A model generated the notes under the pieces. It searched no databases, was not told where the DNA came from, and worked only from the letters and a program-made list of their open reading frames with translations. From Pseudoflavonifractor sp. AF19-9AC (GTDB lineage Bacteria > Bacillota > Clostridia > Oscillospirales > Oscillospiraceae), in the NCBI RefSeq assembly GCF_003478995.1, contig NZ_QUGI01000001.1, positions 48,720 to 112,719 on the forward strand: 64,000 nt of DNA, written 5' to 3'. Below, one piece after another: positions 8,104-15,336 of this stretch (position 1 is its first letter; every line of letters begins with the position of its first letter). A program made the translations under genes and the position numbers.

Positions 8104-8340
8104 CGTCGGAGAGCACGTCCGGAAGCGATGATGCCGGACGTGGAAAGCGGCATACCCCGGAGGAGGAAGCATCCCAAACCGAAGCCCAGCGGAGCGGGTT
8201 CGGTCTGGAGAGGAGGCGCAAGGGAGCGGGTAAGGAATGCCCGACAGGGCGTTCCGAGACGAAGCGGACTTTGCGCCGACGAGAGCCGCATGCTGACCAT
8301 TAACCTGAACGATGTGGAGAAAGAGCTGAATATCCGGTAA
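8050..8340 (+). repeat. Duplicated smc 3' end flanking an in-frame insert
   Basis: Two 54-bp copies encoding SRMLTINLNDVEKELNIR plus a stop lie at 8050-8103 (ending TGA) and 8287-8340 (ending TAA), offset by 237 bp (79 codons). They differ at seven positions: six synonymous third-codon changes and the stop codon type. From 8104 to the second stop the smc frame has no other stop codon. The TGA is followed by C, a leaky context in other systems, and then by the hairpin CACGTCCGG / CCGGACGTG (8114-8122 and 8134-8142). Read-through would add a 78-aa extension that ends in the same tail. The alternative is a mobile repeat that inserted here and carried in or re-created the gene end. Confidence 0.85.
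8173..8216 (+). repeat. Dispersed palindromic repeat core, copy 1
   Basis: A 44-bp core with an imperfect hairpin (CCCAAACCG ... CGGTCTGG) followed by AGAGGAGG. The same core, with a few substitutions, is at 23495-23538 between V-ATPase genes. Here it lies inside the segment separating the two smc tails. Confidence 0.75.
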
Positions 8341-8372
8341 AAACCGGCGTGAAATGGGCTTGGAGGTACAAT

Positions 8373-8672
8373 TTGAACGACGAGAACAAAGAGAAAAAGA
8401 GCAACCTGTGGTCCATTGTGGGCCTGGTGGCGCTGATTTTGGTGCTGTTTGTGGGAGTGAAGCTGGCCTTTGCCGCTCTGGAGGCGGCTATCCCCCAGGA
8501 TAAGCCTGGAACCTCTGCCAGCCAGAGCTCGGACGCCGGAACATCCCAGAGCCAGAGCGTGGAGACGGACAGCCCCGCCCCCAGCTACTGCCCCTACTGC
8601 GGCGAGAAGCTGAACGACTCCTTCCAGTGGGGGCAGTACTGCCCCTTCTGCGGGGAGAGCGTAACCCCCTAA
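8373..8672 (+). CDS. Membrane-anchored double zinc-ribbon protein
   Basis: About 99 aa: a short charged N-terminus (NDENKEKKSN), one transmembrane helix (WSIVGLVALILVLFVGVKLAF), a Ser/Gln/Thr-rich linker and a C-terminal zinc ribbon with two CPxCG knuckles (YCPYCGEKL and YCPFCGESV). I place the start at TTG 8373 because GGAGG lies at a good distance before it; the frame is open a further eight codons. It is the first gene after smc and probably co-transcribed with it. Its role is unknown, and similar zinc-ribbon membrane proteins are common and functionally diverse. Confidence 0.72.
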   Translation: MNDENKEKKSNLWSIVGLVALILVLFVGVKLAFAALEAAIPQDKPGTSASQSSDAGTSQSQSVETDSPAPSYCPYCGEKLNDSFQWGQYCPFCGESVTP

Positions 8673-8685
8673 AGGAGGAAACCAT

Positions 8686-8998
8686 ATGGGCAAGGCATTA
8701 AACTGTCTGCGCTGCGGAACACCCATGGTCCTTCTCAAGCGGGAGTATCTTCAGCTGGGCAAGACGGGATGGATTGCGGGAGATCTGGACAATCTGCTCT
8801 CCGGTGGACTGGATGTGGATATCCTCACCTGTCCGGATTGCGGAAAGCTGGAATTTTTCCGGGGGGGGCTGGTCGGAGCTGGAGGACCCGGAGGGCAGCG
8901 GAATTGCCATGACGGCCTGTCCCGCCTGCGGCAAGCGCTATGAGCTGGACAGTCCCAAGTGCCCCTTCTGCGGGAAGAAGAACACCAAGCTGTTTTAA
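8686..8998 (+). pseudogene. Zinc-ribbon protein gene with a frameshift at a G8 run
   Basis: The first frame encodes MGKALNCLRCGTPMVLLKRE and continues to a CPDCGKLEFFR motif, then reaches a run of eight G (8861-8868). After the run the family-like sequence continues one base out of frame: WSELEDPEGSGIAMTACPAC, then GKRYELDSPKCPFCGKKNTK. Removing one G gives a continuous 103-aa protein with three CxxC-type pairs. As given, the first frame instead ends in an unrelated tail at 8943. The cause may be a sequencing or assembly error, a true null mutation, slippage during transcription or translation, or phase variation. The intact start (AAAGGAGGAAACC ribosome binding site) and good codon use on both sides favour a recent or artefactual shift. 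Confidence 0.75.
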
Positions 8999-9016
8999 AG
9001 GAAGGAATCAGACATC

Positions 9017-9886
9017 ATGGGCTTTTTTGACAAGCTGAAAAAAATCAACATCTTTGCCAGCTTCGGCTCGGAGCTGAACGACGACTTCTACGACGAGCTG
9101 GAGGAGTCCCTCATCCTGGCGGACACCGGCATGGACACCACTCTGGAGTTGGTGGAGGAGCTTCGCCGCCGGGTGCGGGAGAAAGGCATCAAGACTTTGG
9201 AGGAGGCCCGCTCCTGTATGGTGGAGGTTATCGCCGACGCCCTGAACGCGGGCGACGGGGAGCTCAACCTGTCCACCACCCCCTCGGTGGTGCTGTTCAT
9301 CGGGGTGAACGGGGTGGGCAAGACCACCACCATCGGAAAAATCGGCGCCCAGCTGCGGGGGGAGGGCAGGAAGGTCCTCTTCTGCGCCGCCGACACCTTC
9401 CGGGCCGCCGCCGCCGAGCAGCTGACCATCTGGAGTGACCGGGCCGGGGTGGACATCATCAAGCAGCACGAGGGGGCCGACCCCGCTGCCGTGGTCTTTG
9501 ACGCCATGAGCGCCGCCAGGGCCAGAAAGAGCGATGTGGTGCTGGTGGACACCGCCGGACGGCTTCACAACAAGCAGAACCTGATGAATGAGCTGAACAA
9601 AATTTCCCGTGTCATCGACCGGGAGCTGCCCGACTGCGCCCGGGAGACCCTGCTGGTGCTGGACGCCACCACCGGCCAGAACGGACTCATCCAGGCCAAG
9701 CAGTTCAAGGAGGCGGCGGGCATCACCGGCATCGTCCTCACCAAGCTGGACGGCACCGCCAAGGGCGGCATCGCCATTGCCATCGCCAAGGAGCTGGGCG
9801 TGCCCGTGAAGTACGCCGGTGTGGGTGAGGGCATCGACGATTTGAAGCCCTTTGACGCCGCCGACTTTGCCCAGGCGCTCATTTAA
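9017..9886 (+). CDS. ftsY: Signal recognition particle receptor FtsY
   Basis: SRP receptor GTPase that docks ribosome-SRP complexes at the membrane translocon. 289 aa with a short N-terminus and a complete NG domain. The N-domain four-helix bundle ([20 protein letters not shown] onward) precedes G1 [13 protein letters not shown] near residue 95, G3 [10 protein letters not shown] near 176, G4 [10 protein letters not shown] near 240, and the closing [18 protein letters not shown]. The acidic A domain of enterobacterial FtsY is absent, as usual in Firmicutes. The AAGGAAGG ribosome binding site precedes the ATG, and the gene follows smc and the zinc-ribbon genes. Confidence 0.97.
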   Translation: MGFFDKLKKINIFASFGSELNDDFYDELEESLILADTGMDTTLELVEELRRRVREKGIKTLEEARSCMVEVIADALNAGDGELNLSTTPSVVLFIGVNGVGKTTTIGKIGAQLRGEGRKVLFCAADTFRAAAAEQLTIWSDRAGVDIIKQHEGADPAAVVFDAMSAARARKSDVVLVDTAGRLHNKQNLMNELNKISRVIDRELPDCARETLLVLDATTGQNGLIQAKQFKEAAGITGIVLTKLDGTAKGGIAIAIAKELGVPVKYAGVGEGIDDLKPFDAADFAQALI

Positions 9887-9937
9887 GTCAGAAATCAGGA
9901 GGCAGGCATTCAGAATTGAAAATCGGGGGTGCAGTCC

Positions 9938-10159
9938 GTGCCATACTGGAACTGGAAGCTGTTTGCAGTCCTGTTTACCATTCAACTGACCATTCAAATC
10001 GTGCGCTGGATTCGGCGGGATGGTGCGAGAAATCTCCTGCGCTCCATGCGCCTGCAGGGTGAGGGGGTAAGCGCGAAACAGCGGCGGGAAAATCTGGTAG
10101 GACTGGGTGTTTTGCTGTCTCTGTTGTTCCTGGGTGTGCTATTTTGGCAGATTGATTAA
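9938..10159 (+). CDS. Small hypothetical membrane protein
   Basis: About 73 aa with two hydrophobic helices (WKLFAVLFTIQLTIQIV and GLGVLLSLLFLGVLFWQI) separated by a basic loop (RRDGARNLLRSMRLQ, KQRREN). The frame opens at GTG 9929; GTG 9938 has GGGGG at a better distance and is preferred. The positive loop and two helices suggest a hairpin with a cytoplasmic loop. No family is recognised. It could be a chance open frame, but codon use and the well-formed helices argue for a real gene. Confidence 0.5.
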   Translation: MPYWNWKLFAVLFTIQLTIQIVRWIRRDGARNLLRSMRLQGEGVSAKQRRENLVGLGVLLSLLFLGVLFWQID

Positions 10160-10231
10160 AAAACAAACACAAGTTTCTGGAGAATCCCCCTTTTAATTTA
10201 CATTCTATCCATACATTCTTTTGAAGAATTG

Positions 10232-10240
10232 TGATACAAT
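10232..10240 (+). promoter_or_regulatory. Extended -10 promoter of rph
   Basis: TGATACAAT fits the extended -10 pattern TGnTATAAT with one mismatch and lies about 30 bp before the rph start. No good -35 is seen. The AT-rich stretch before it (10160-10231) is consistent with a promoter region. Confidence 0.45.
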
Positions 10241-10270
10241 ATGGAAAAATTTGCGGAGAGGAAGTATTTT

Positions 10271-10993
10271 ATGTCCCGAATTGACGGCCGTACAAATGAC
10301 CAGCTCCGGCCTATGGAGATCATTCCCAACATCAATAAGTTTGCCGAGGGCTCTTGCCTCATTCGCTGCGGCAACACCTATGTGCTGTGCACCGCCAGCG
10401 TGGAGGACAAGCCCCCCCGCCACGTCCCCGAGGGGGAGGGCTGGGTCACTGCCGAGTACTCCATGCTCCCCCGGGCCAACCGGGAGCGCTCCCGCCGGGA
10501 CATCTCCAAGCTGAAGCTGAACGGCCGCAGTGCCGAAATCCAGCGCCTGGTCGGCCGGGCCCTGCGCTCCGTGGTGGACCGGAAGAAGCTGGGCCCCTGG
10601 AACATCACCATTGACTGCGACGTGCTCCAGGGGGACGGCGGCACCCGTACCGCCTCCATTACCGGCGGCTTTGTGGCCATGATGCTGGCCTTCCGGAAGA
10701 TGATGGAGGCCGGTCAGCTCAGCGAGTACCCCATCAGCGGCTATGTGGCCGCCGTGTCCGCGGGCATCGTGGACGATGTGCCCATGCTGGATCTGTGCTA
10801 TGAGGAGGACTCCTCCGCCATGGTGGACCTCAACTGCGTCATGGATGACCAGGGACGGCTCATTGAAATCCAGGGCACCGGCGAGGAGCGCCCCTTCACC
10901 CTGGAGGAGCAGCAGAAGCTGGTGAAGCTGTGCGCCAAGGGCATCCGGGAAATTCAGGCTCTGCAGCGTAAGGTGCTGGAGGAGGGTGTTTGA
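10271..10993 (+). CDS. rph: Ribonuclease PH
   Basis: Phosphorolytic 3'-5' exoribonuclease that trims tRNA 3' ends using phosphate. The open frame starts at 10241, but family members begin MSRIDGRTNDQLRP. That matches the ATG at 10271, which also has GAGAGGAAG seven bases upstream. The resulting 240 aa is the normal length. Conserved blocks include GSCLIRCGNTYVLCTASVED, RGxGWVTAEYSMLPRAN-type sequence, the phosphate-binding RxxR in GRSAEIQRLVGRALRSVVD, and DCDVLQGDGGTRTASITG. The stop overlaps the ribosome binding region of rdgB, a common gene pair. Confidence 0.96.
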   Translation: MSRIDGRTNDQLRPMEIIPNINKFAEGSCLIRCGNTYVLCTASVEDKPPRHVPEGEGWVTAEYSMLPRANRERSRRDISKLKLNGRSAEIQRLVGRALRSVVDRKKLGPWNITIDCDVLQGDGGTRTASITGGFVAMMLAFRKMMEAGQLSEYPISGYVAAVSAGIVDDVPMLDLCYEEDSSAMVDLNCVMDDQGRLIEIQGTGEERPFTLEEQQKLVKLCAKGIREIQALQRKVLEEGV

Positions 10994-10995
10994 CC

Positions 10996-11592
10996 ATGAA
11001 ACTGGTGCTGGCCAGCAAGAATAAAAAGAAGCTGGTGGAGCTGGACACCATCCTTTCCCAGCTGGGCGTGGAAGTGTGCTCCGAGGCCGACGCGGGTGTG
11101 GACGTGGAGGTGGAGGAGACCGGAACCACCTTTGAGGAAAATTCCCTCTTGAAGGCCAAAGCGGTGATGGAGGCCTCCGGCCTGCCCGCCGTGGCCGACG
11201 ACTCCGGACTGTGCGTGGACGCCCTGAACGGCGCCCCCGGAGTGTACTCCGCCCGGTACGGCGGGGAGGGGCTGGACGACACCGGCCGCTACCGCCTGCT
11301 GCTGGAGAACATGCGGGGCCAGATGCCCCGGACGGCCAAGTTCGTCTCGGTCATCACCTGCTGCTTCCCCAACGGAGATGTGATTTCCGCCCGGGGGGAG
11401 TGCCCCGGCACCATCGCCTTCGCCCCCATGGGGGAGGGCGGCTTCGGCTATGACCCGGTGTTCTTTGTACCCTCTCTGAAAAAGACCTTCGCCCAGCTGA
11501 CGGCGGAGGAGAAAAACGCCATTTCCCACCGGGGCAAGGCCCTGGAAGCATTCCAGGTGAAGCTGGAGGAATATCTGAACAATCAGAAATGA
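10996..11592 (+). CDS. rdgB: dITP/XTP pyrophosphatase (RdgB/HAM1)
   Basis: House-cleaning nucleotidase that hydrolyses dITP, ITP and XTP to monophosphates and prevents purine-analogue incorporation. 198 aa, normal size. Motifs are LASKNKKKLVEL (N-terminal phosphate-binding), ETGTTFEENSLLKAKA, the DDSGLCVDALNGAPGVYSAR active-site loop, GFGYDPVFFVP, and the terminal SHRGKALEAF. I chose ATG 10996 over TTG 10990 because GGAGGG (10981-10986) then has a correct spacing. The start codon lies just past the rph stop, so the pair is coupled. Confidence 0.95.
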   Translation: MKLVLASKNKKKLVELDTILSQLGVEVCSEADAGVDVEVEETGTTFEENSLLKAKAVMEASGLPAVADDSGLCVDALNGAPGVYSARYGGEGLDDTGRYRLLLENMRGQMPRTAKFVSVITCCFPNGDVISARGECPGTIAFAPMGEGGFGYDPVFFVPSLKKTFAQLTAEEKNAISHRGKALEAFQVKLEEYLNNQK

Positions 11593-11614
11593 TAATTCAT
11601 ATGGAGCGTGACAA

Positions 11615-11935
11615 ATGGAACTGACAAGCAAGCAGCGGGCCCAGCTTCGCGGCCTGGCCAACAGCATTGACACCATTTTGATTGTGGGCAAGGACGGCAT
11701 TGGGGATAACCTCATCAAGCAGGCCGACGATGCCCTGGAGGCCCGAGAGCTCATCAAGGGCCGGGTGCTGGAGAACTCCATGCTCTCCCCTCGAGAGGCT
11801 GCCGAGCAGCTGGCTCCCCTCACCCGCAGCGAGGTGGTGCAGGTCATCGGAACAAAATTTGTTCTGTATCGTCCAAGTCATAACAAGGACAAGAAGGACA
11901 GAATTGTTCTGGTGGCGGACAAAAAGCGGAAGTAA
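11615..11935 (+). CDS. yhbY: YhbY-family CRM-domain RNA-binding protein
   Basis: A 106-aa single-domain CRM (KH-like) protein that associates with pre-50S ribosomal particles in other bacteria. The motif LTSKQRAQLRGLANSIDTIL is followed by the GKDGIGDNLIKQ loop (the GxxG signature of CRM domains) and HELIKGRVL-like sequence (ARELIKGRVL). It lies between rdgB and nadD, its usual neighbourhood in Firmicutes. A ribosome binding site is poor but the start ATG is the only sensible one. Confidence 0.92.
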   Translation: MELTSKQRAQLRGLANSIDTILIVGKDGIGDNLIKQADDALEARELIKGRVLENSMLSPREAAEQLAPLTRSEVVQVIGTKFVLYRPSHNKDKKDRIVLVADKKRK

Positions 11936-12025
11936 CCGGAGCATTTGTCCGGATATGCTGTCCTATGGGTTGCTTCCTGGGGACAGAAGGAACCAGCAAC
12001 AAAAATAAAATAAGGTGGTGCCTGT

Positions 12026-13240
12026 ATGAAAATTGGAATCTACGGCGGAACCTTTAATCCTCCTCATCTGGGGCATATGGCGGCGGCCAGGGCGGCGGTG
12101 GCAGCTCTGGGGCTGGATAAGCTGCTGTTTATACCGGCGGCGGTGCCGCCCCACAAGGAGCTGCCTCAGGAGACCCCGCCTCCGGAGCACCGGCTGGCTA
12201 TGGTAGAGAAGATGGCTGACGCCATAGCTATGCCCAAGGTGGTGGAGACCTCGGGAATTGAACTGGAGCGGACGGGGAAGAGCTACACCTCGGAGACACT
12301 GGAGCGCATCCATGAGCAGTATCCCGAGGCGGAGCTGTGGCTGCTGATGGGGACGGACATGTTCCTGACCCTGCACCTGTGGCATGACCCGGAGACCATC
12401 CTTCGGCTGGCCGGTATCTGTGCCTTTGGCCGGACGCAGCAGGACGGGGAGGAGCTCTTCGCACCTCAGCGAGAGTATCTGGCCGAAAAATTCAACGCCC
12501 GGGTGACCACCATTACCCTGCCCGATCTGGTGGACATCTCCTCCACCCGGCTGCGGGACCTGCTGGCCCGGGGCGAGGGGCGGGAGTATCTGCCCCCGGC
12601 GGTGTACGGCTACATCCTGATGCACAACCTGTACGGCACCCATGCAGATCTCAAGCATCTGGACCTGCCCGAGCTGCGGGCCTGTTCCTACGCCATGATG
12701 AAGCAGAAACGAGTGCCTCATGTGATAGGCGTGGAGGAGGAGGCAGTTCGCCTGGCGGAATTCTGGGGTGCGGACCCCATGCTGGCCCGGCGGGCAGGCA
12801 TCCTCCACGACTGCACCAAGTACCTGGGGCTGGAGGAGCAGCTGGCCCTCTGTGGACAGTACAGCCTGGAGCTGGACCCCCTGGAGCAGCAGATGGTAAA
12901 GCTGCTCCACTCCAAGACCGGGGCGTGTATTGCCCGGTGGGTTTTTGGAGAACCTGATGAGGTGTACGAGGCCATCTACTGGCACACCACCGCCAAGGCG
13001 GACATGTCACTGCTGGAGAAGATCATCTACATGGCCGACTACATAGAGCCAAACCGGGATTTTGAAGGGGTGGAGCGCCTGCGGGAGCTGGCCTATACCG
13101 ATTTGGACAAGGCCCTGCTGCTGGGGGTGGAGACCACCATCCAGGAGATGGAGGAGCGGCGGCAGCCCATTCATCAAAAGACCATAGAAGCCCGTCAGTG
13201 GCTGCGTAGCCACGGTGTAACAACAGAGGAAGGAACCTAA
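12026..13240 (+). CDS. Fused NadD-YqeK: nicotinate-nucleotide adenylyltransferase and HD hydrolase
   Basis: A 404-aa two-domain protein. Residues 1-200 are NadD, which adenylates nicotinate mononucleotide in NAD synthesis; GGTFNPPHLGHM (8-19) is the nucleotidyl-transfer motif and the ISSTRLRDLL segment near 174 is the second. Residues about 215-400 are a YqeK-type HD-domain phosphohydrolase (symmetrical Ap4A hydrolase in relatives), with RRAGILHDCTKYL as the HD motif and HSKTGACIARWVFG downstream. The two are normally separate adjacent genes (nadD, yqeK); here they form one continuous frame with no internal stop. The context yhbY-nadD-yqeK-LCP-rsfS is the conserved Firmicute order. The stop overlaps the next start (TAATG). 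Confidence 0.93.
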   Translation: MKIGIYGGTFNPPHLGHMAAARAAVAALGLDKLLFIPAAVPPHKELPQETPPPEHRLAMVEKMADAIAMPKVVETSGIELERTGKSYTSETLERIHEQYPEAELWLLMGTDMFLTLHLWHDPETILRLAGICAFGRTQQDGEELFAPQREYLAEKFNARVTTITLPDLVDISSTRLRDLLARGEGREYLPPAVYGYILMHNLYGTHADLKHLDLPELRACSYAMMKQKRVPHVIGVEEEAVRLAEFWGADPMLARRAGILHDCTKYLGLEEQLALCGQYSLELDPLEQQMVKLLHSKTGACIARWVFGEPDEVYEAIYWHTTAKADMSLLEKIIYMADYIEPNRDFEGVERLRELAYTDLDKALLLGVETTIQEMEERRQPIHQKTIEARQWLRSHGVTTEEGT

Positions 13241-14907
13241 TGAGTGATTTAAACAGACACGGCAAGCGGGAGCGTTCCCACGGAGAGAGCGCGCTCAGAC
13301 GATATCGGAGACAGTATAAAGAATGGCTGGCCGGAATGAGCCGGGGCCAGCGCATCCGCTATCGACTGCTTCAGACGGCCACCATTCTGGCCATTTTAGT
13401 CATCGTACTATGGCTGGTGCTCAGCGCCTGGATTCGGGTGCCGGATGTGCCCGATTTTACCATCGATGCAGACGGCGACGGTGTGGCAGATCTGACCTTT
13501 GACGGGGCGGATGTGCCCGACATAGCCCTCAGCGGCCGTAAGCCGGGCATCTACACCTTCTTAGTGGCCGGACGGGACGTGGTCAGCAGTTCCACGGATA
13601 CTATCCTGCTGCTTTCCTATGATACCAACAACAAGACGATCCGGGGTCTGAACATTCCCCGTGATACCATGATCAACACCAGCGCCAACAGCAAGCGCAT
13701 CAATTCGGTCTATGCCCGCAACCGGGGCTCCTCCGACCTGCCCGAGGATGAGCGGGTGGCCCAGGGCATGAAGGCCCTGGGGAAGGAAGTGGCCAAGGTC
13801 ACCGGCATTACGCCTGACTTCTATGTGCTGGTGGAGTGGGAGGCCATTGGTGAGCTGGTAGATGCTCTGGGCGGCGTACACTTTGACGTGCCCTTTGATA
13901 TGGACTATGACGATCCCTATCAGGATCTGCACATCCATCAGGAGGCGGGCTACCGCGAGCTGAACGGTGACGACGCCATGCAGGTCATCCGCTGGCGGAA
14001 GAACAGCGATGGAAGCAATTCCGGCGGTGACGTTGCCCGCCTGGAGATTCAGCAGGAATTTTTGAAGGCTGTGGCCACTGAGTGCCTCAAGCCCACCACC
14101 TTCCTGAAAATCCCTGAGCTGGCCCGAATTTTTACCGAAAAGGTATATACCGACCTGTCCGTGGGCAACATTCTGGCCTTTGCCCAGATGGCCTACGGGA
14201 TGGACCCGGAGACCGGCGTGAGCTTTGAGACGGCTCCCATTGCCGATTCCTTCAAGTATAATAGTGCGGCTCTGATTACTCTGGACCCGGAGGGAATTCT
14301 GGAGATTGTCAATAACGGCATGAACCCCTACCAGCGAGACATTGAGGAACGGGACCTGCAGCTGGTCTACCGCAACAGCAACGGCAGCTTCGGTGTGACC
14401 AACGCTGAACTGGAGGACCCCAAGATGGGGAAGGGCTCGTCCTCGTCTTCCTCCTCCTCTTCCTCTTCGTCGGGTGGAAATTCGGGAGAAACCACGCAGC
14501 CGCCTGATACCTCGGAAGAAACGGGGGATACCTCCCAGGGCGGTGAGACCGGCGACGGCTCCCAGACCGGAGGGGACACTTCTCAGGGCGGCAGTACCGG
14601 CGACGGCTCCCAGACGGGAGGGGACACCTCCCAGGGCGGCGGTACCGGCGACGGCTCCCAGACCGGAGGGGACACCTCCCAGGGTGGCGAGACCGGTGAC
14701 GGTTCCCAGACCGGAGGAGATACCTCCCAGGGCGGCGGCGAGAGCGGCAGCCAGGGACAGGGCGGAGGCCAGGAGGGCAACACCACCCCGGACAGCAGCC
14801 AGTCCAATTCCGGTCAGGACGTGGCCCAGGGAAATGAAACCAGCGATACCGATCACACCGTGGCGGTACTGCCGCCTCAGCCCGAGCCGGTACGGCCGGC
14901 CGCGTAA
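13240..14907 (+). CDS. LytR-CpsA-Psr (LCP) family protein with repeat-rich tail
   Basis: A membrane-anchored LCP enzyme, the family that links teichoic acids or other glycopolymers to peptidoglycan. 555 aa: basic cytoplasmic N-terminus, one transmembrane helix (about residues 46-66, ATILAILVIVLWLVLSAW), and the LCP domain (about 90-270) with GRDVVSSSTDTILLLSYDT and NIPRDTMINT, plus conserved arginines in RWRKNSDG. The C-terminal third is unlike ordinary LCP proteins: a poly-Ser run followed by four 16-aa repeats (GDTSQGGxTGDGSQTG) and a Gly/Gln/Ser-rich extension. It overlaps nadD-yqeK by one base and precedes rsfS. The tail is probably outside the cell as a flexible wall-spanning stalk. Confidence 0.9.
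   Translation: MSDLNRHGKRERSHGESALRRYRRQYKEWLAGMSRGQRIRYRLLQTATILAILVIVLWLVLSAWIRVPDVPDFTIDADGDGVADLTFDGADVPDIALSGRKPGIYTFLVAGRDVVSSSTDTILLLSYDTNNKTIRGLNIPRDTMINTSANSKRINSVYARNRGSSDLPEDERVAQGMKALGKEVAKVTGITPDFYVLVEWEAIGELVDALGGVHFDVPFDMDYDDPYQDLHIHQEAGYRELNGDDAMQVIRWRKNSDGSNSGGDVARLEIQQEFLKAVATECLKPTTFLKIPELARIFTEKVYTDLSVGNILAFAQMAYGMDPETGVSFETAPIADSFKYNSAALITLDPEGILEIVNNGMNPYQRDIEERDLQLVYRNSNGSFGVTNAELEDPKMGKGSSSSSSSSSSSSGGNSGETTQPPDTSEETGDTSQGGETGDGSQTGGDTSQGGSTGDGSQTGGDTSQGGGTGDGSQTGGDTSQGGETGDGSQTGGDTSQGGGESGSQGQGGGQEGNTTPDSSQSNSGQDVAQGNETSDTDHTVAVLPPQPEPVRPAA
14524..14715 (+). repeat. Four 48-bp tandem repeats in the LCP gene
   Basis: Four in-frame units of 48 bp start at 14524, 14572, 14620 and 14668 and encode GDTSQGG[E/S/G/E]TGDGSQTG. 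A partial fifth unit follows. The units are near-identical, with a few silent changes, so unit number could vary by slippage or recombination without breaking the frame. Confidence 0.9.
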
Positions 14908-14925
14908 GGAAAGGAGCAAACTACA

Positions 14926-15285
14926 GTGACCTCTTATGAATTGGCGCTTTTGCTGGCCAAGGCTCTGGACAGCAAGAAGGGACAGGACATCAAGGTGCTC
15001 AAGACCCAGGATCTGACCACCTTGTGCGACTACTTTGTCCTGTGTACCGCGACTTCCAATACTCAGATCAAGGCCATGTCCGACGCCTGTGAGGAGACTG
15101 CGGAGAAAGAGGGGGAGACGGCCCACCACATTGAGGGCCACCGGGGCGGCACCTGGCTGCTCATGGACTTCTCCTCGGTGGTGGTCCATGTGTTCACCGA
15201 TGAGGCCCGGAAGTTTTACGACCTGGAGCGGCTGTGGGGCGACGCCCAGGCCGTGGATCTGACCCAGGTTCTTCAGCCCGAATAA
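14926..15285 (+). CDS. rsfS: Ribosomal silencing factor RsfS
   Basis: RsfS (RsfA/YbeB/Iojap family) binds ribosomal protein uL14 and blocks subunit joining in slow growth. 119 aa with the family motifs DLTTLCDYFVLCTATSNTQI (central strand and loop) and HHIEGHRGGTWLLMDFSSVVVHVF. It starts at GTG 14926, with AAGGAG nine bases upstream. It is the last gene of the yhbY-nadD/yqeK-LCP-rsfS cluster and is followed by a strong terminator. Confidence 0.95.
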   Translation: MTSYELALLLAKALDSKKGQDIKVLKTQDLTTLCDYFVLCTATSNTQIKAMSDACEETAEKEGETAHHIEGHRGGTWLLMDFSSVVVHVFTDEARKFYDLERLWGDAQAVDLTQVLQPE

Positions 15286-15286
15286 G

Positions 15287-15319
15287 AAAAACCGGCAAGC
15301 CATCCGCTTGCCGGTTTTT
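15287..15319. terminator. Bidirectional terminator between rsfS and the lipid kinase
   Basis: The stem AAAAACCGGCAAGC / GCTTGCCGGTTTTT has a 5-nt loop, with A and T tracts on opposite sides, so it can stop transcripts from both converging genes. Confidence 0.92.
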
Positions 15320-15336
15320 ATGTCTTGTTTACCTTA

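Noticed and set aside
14524..14715. Regular 48-bp repeats looked like a CRISPR array or satellite
   Set aside because: They are contiguous with no spacers, in frame with the LCP gene and encode a protein repeat.
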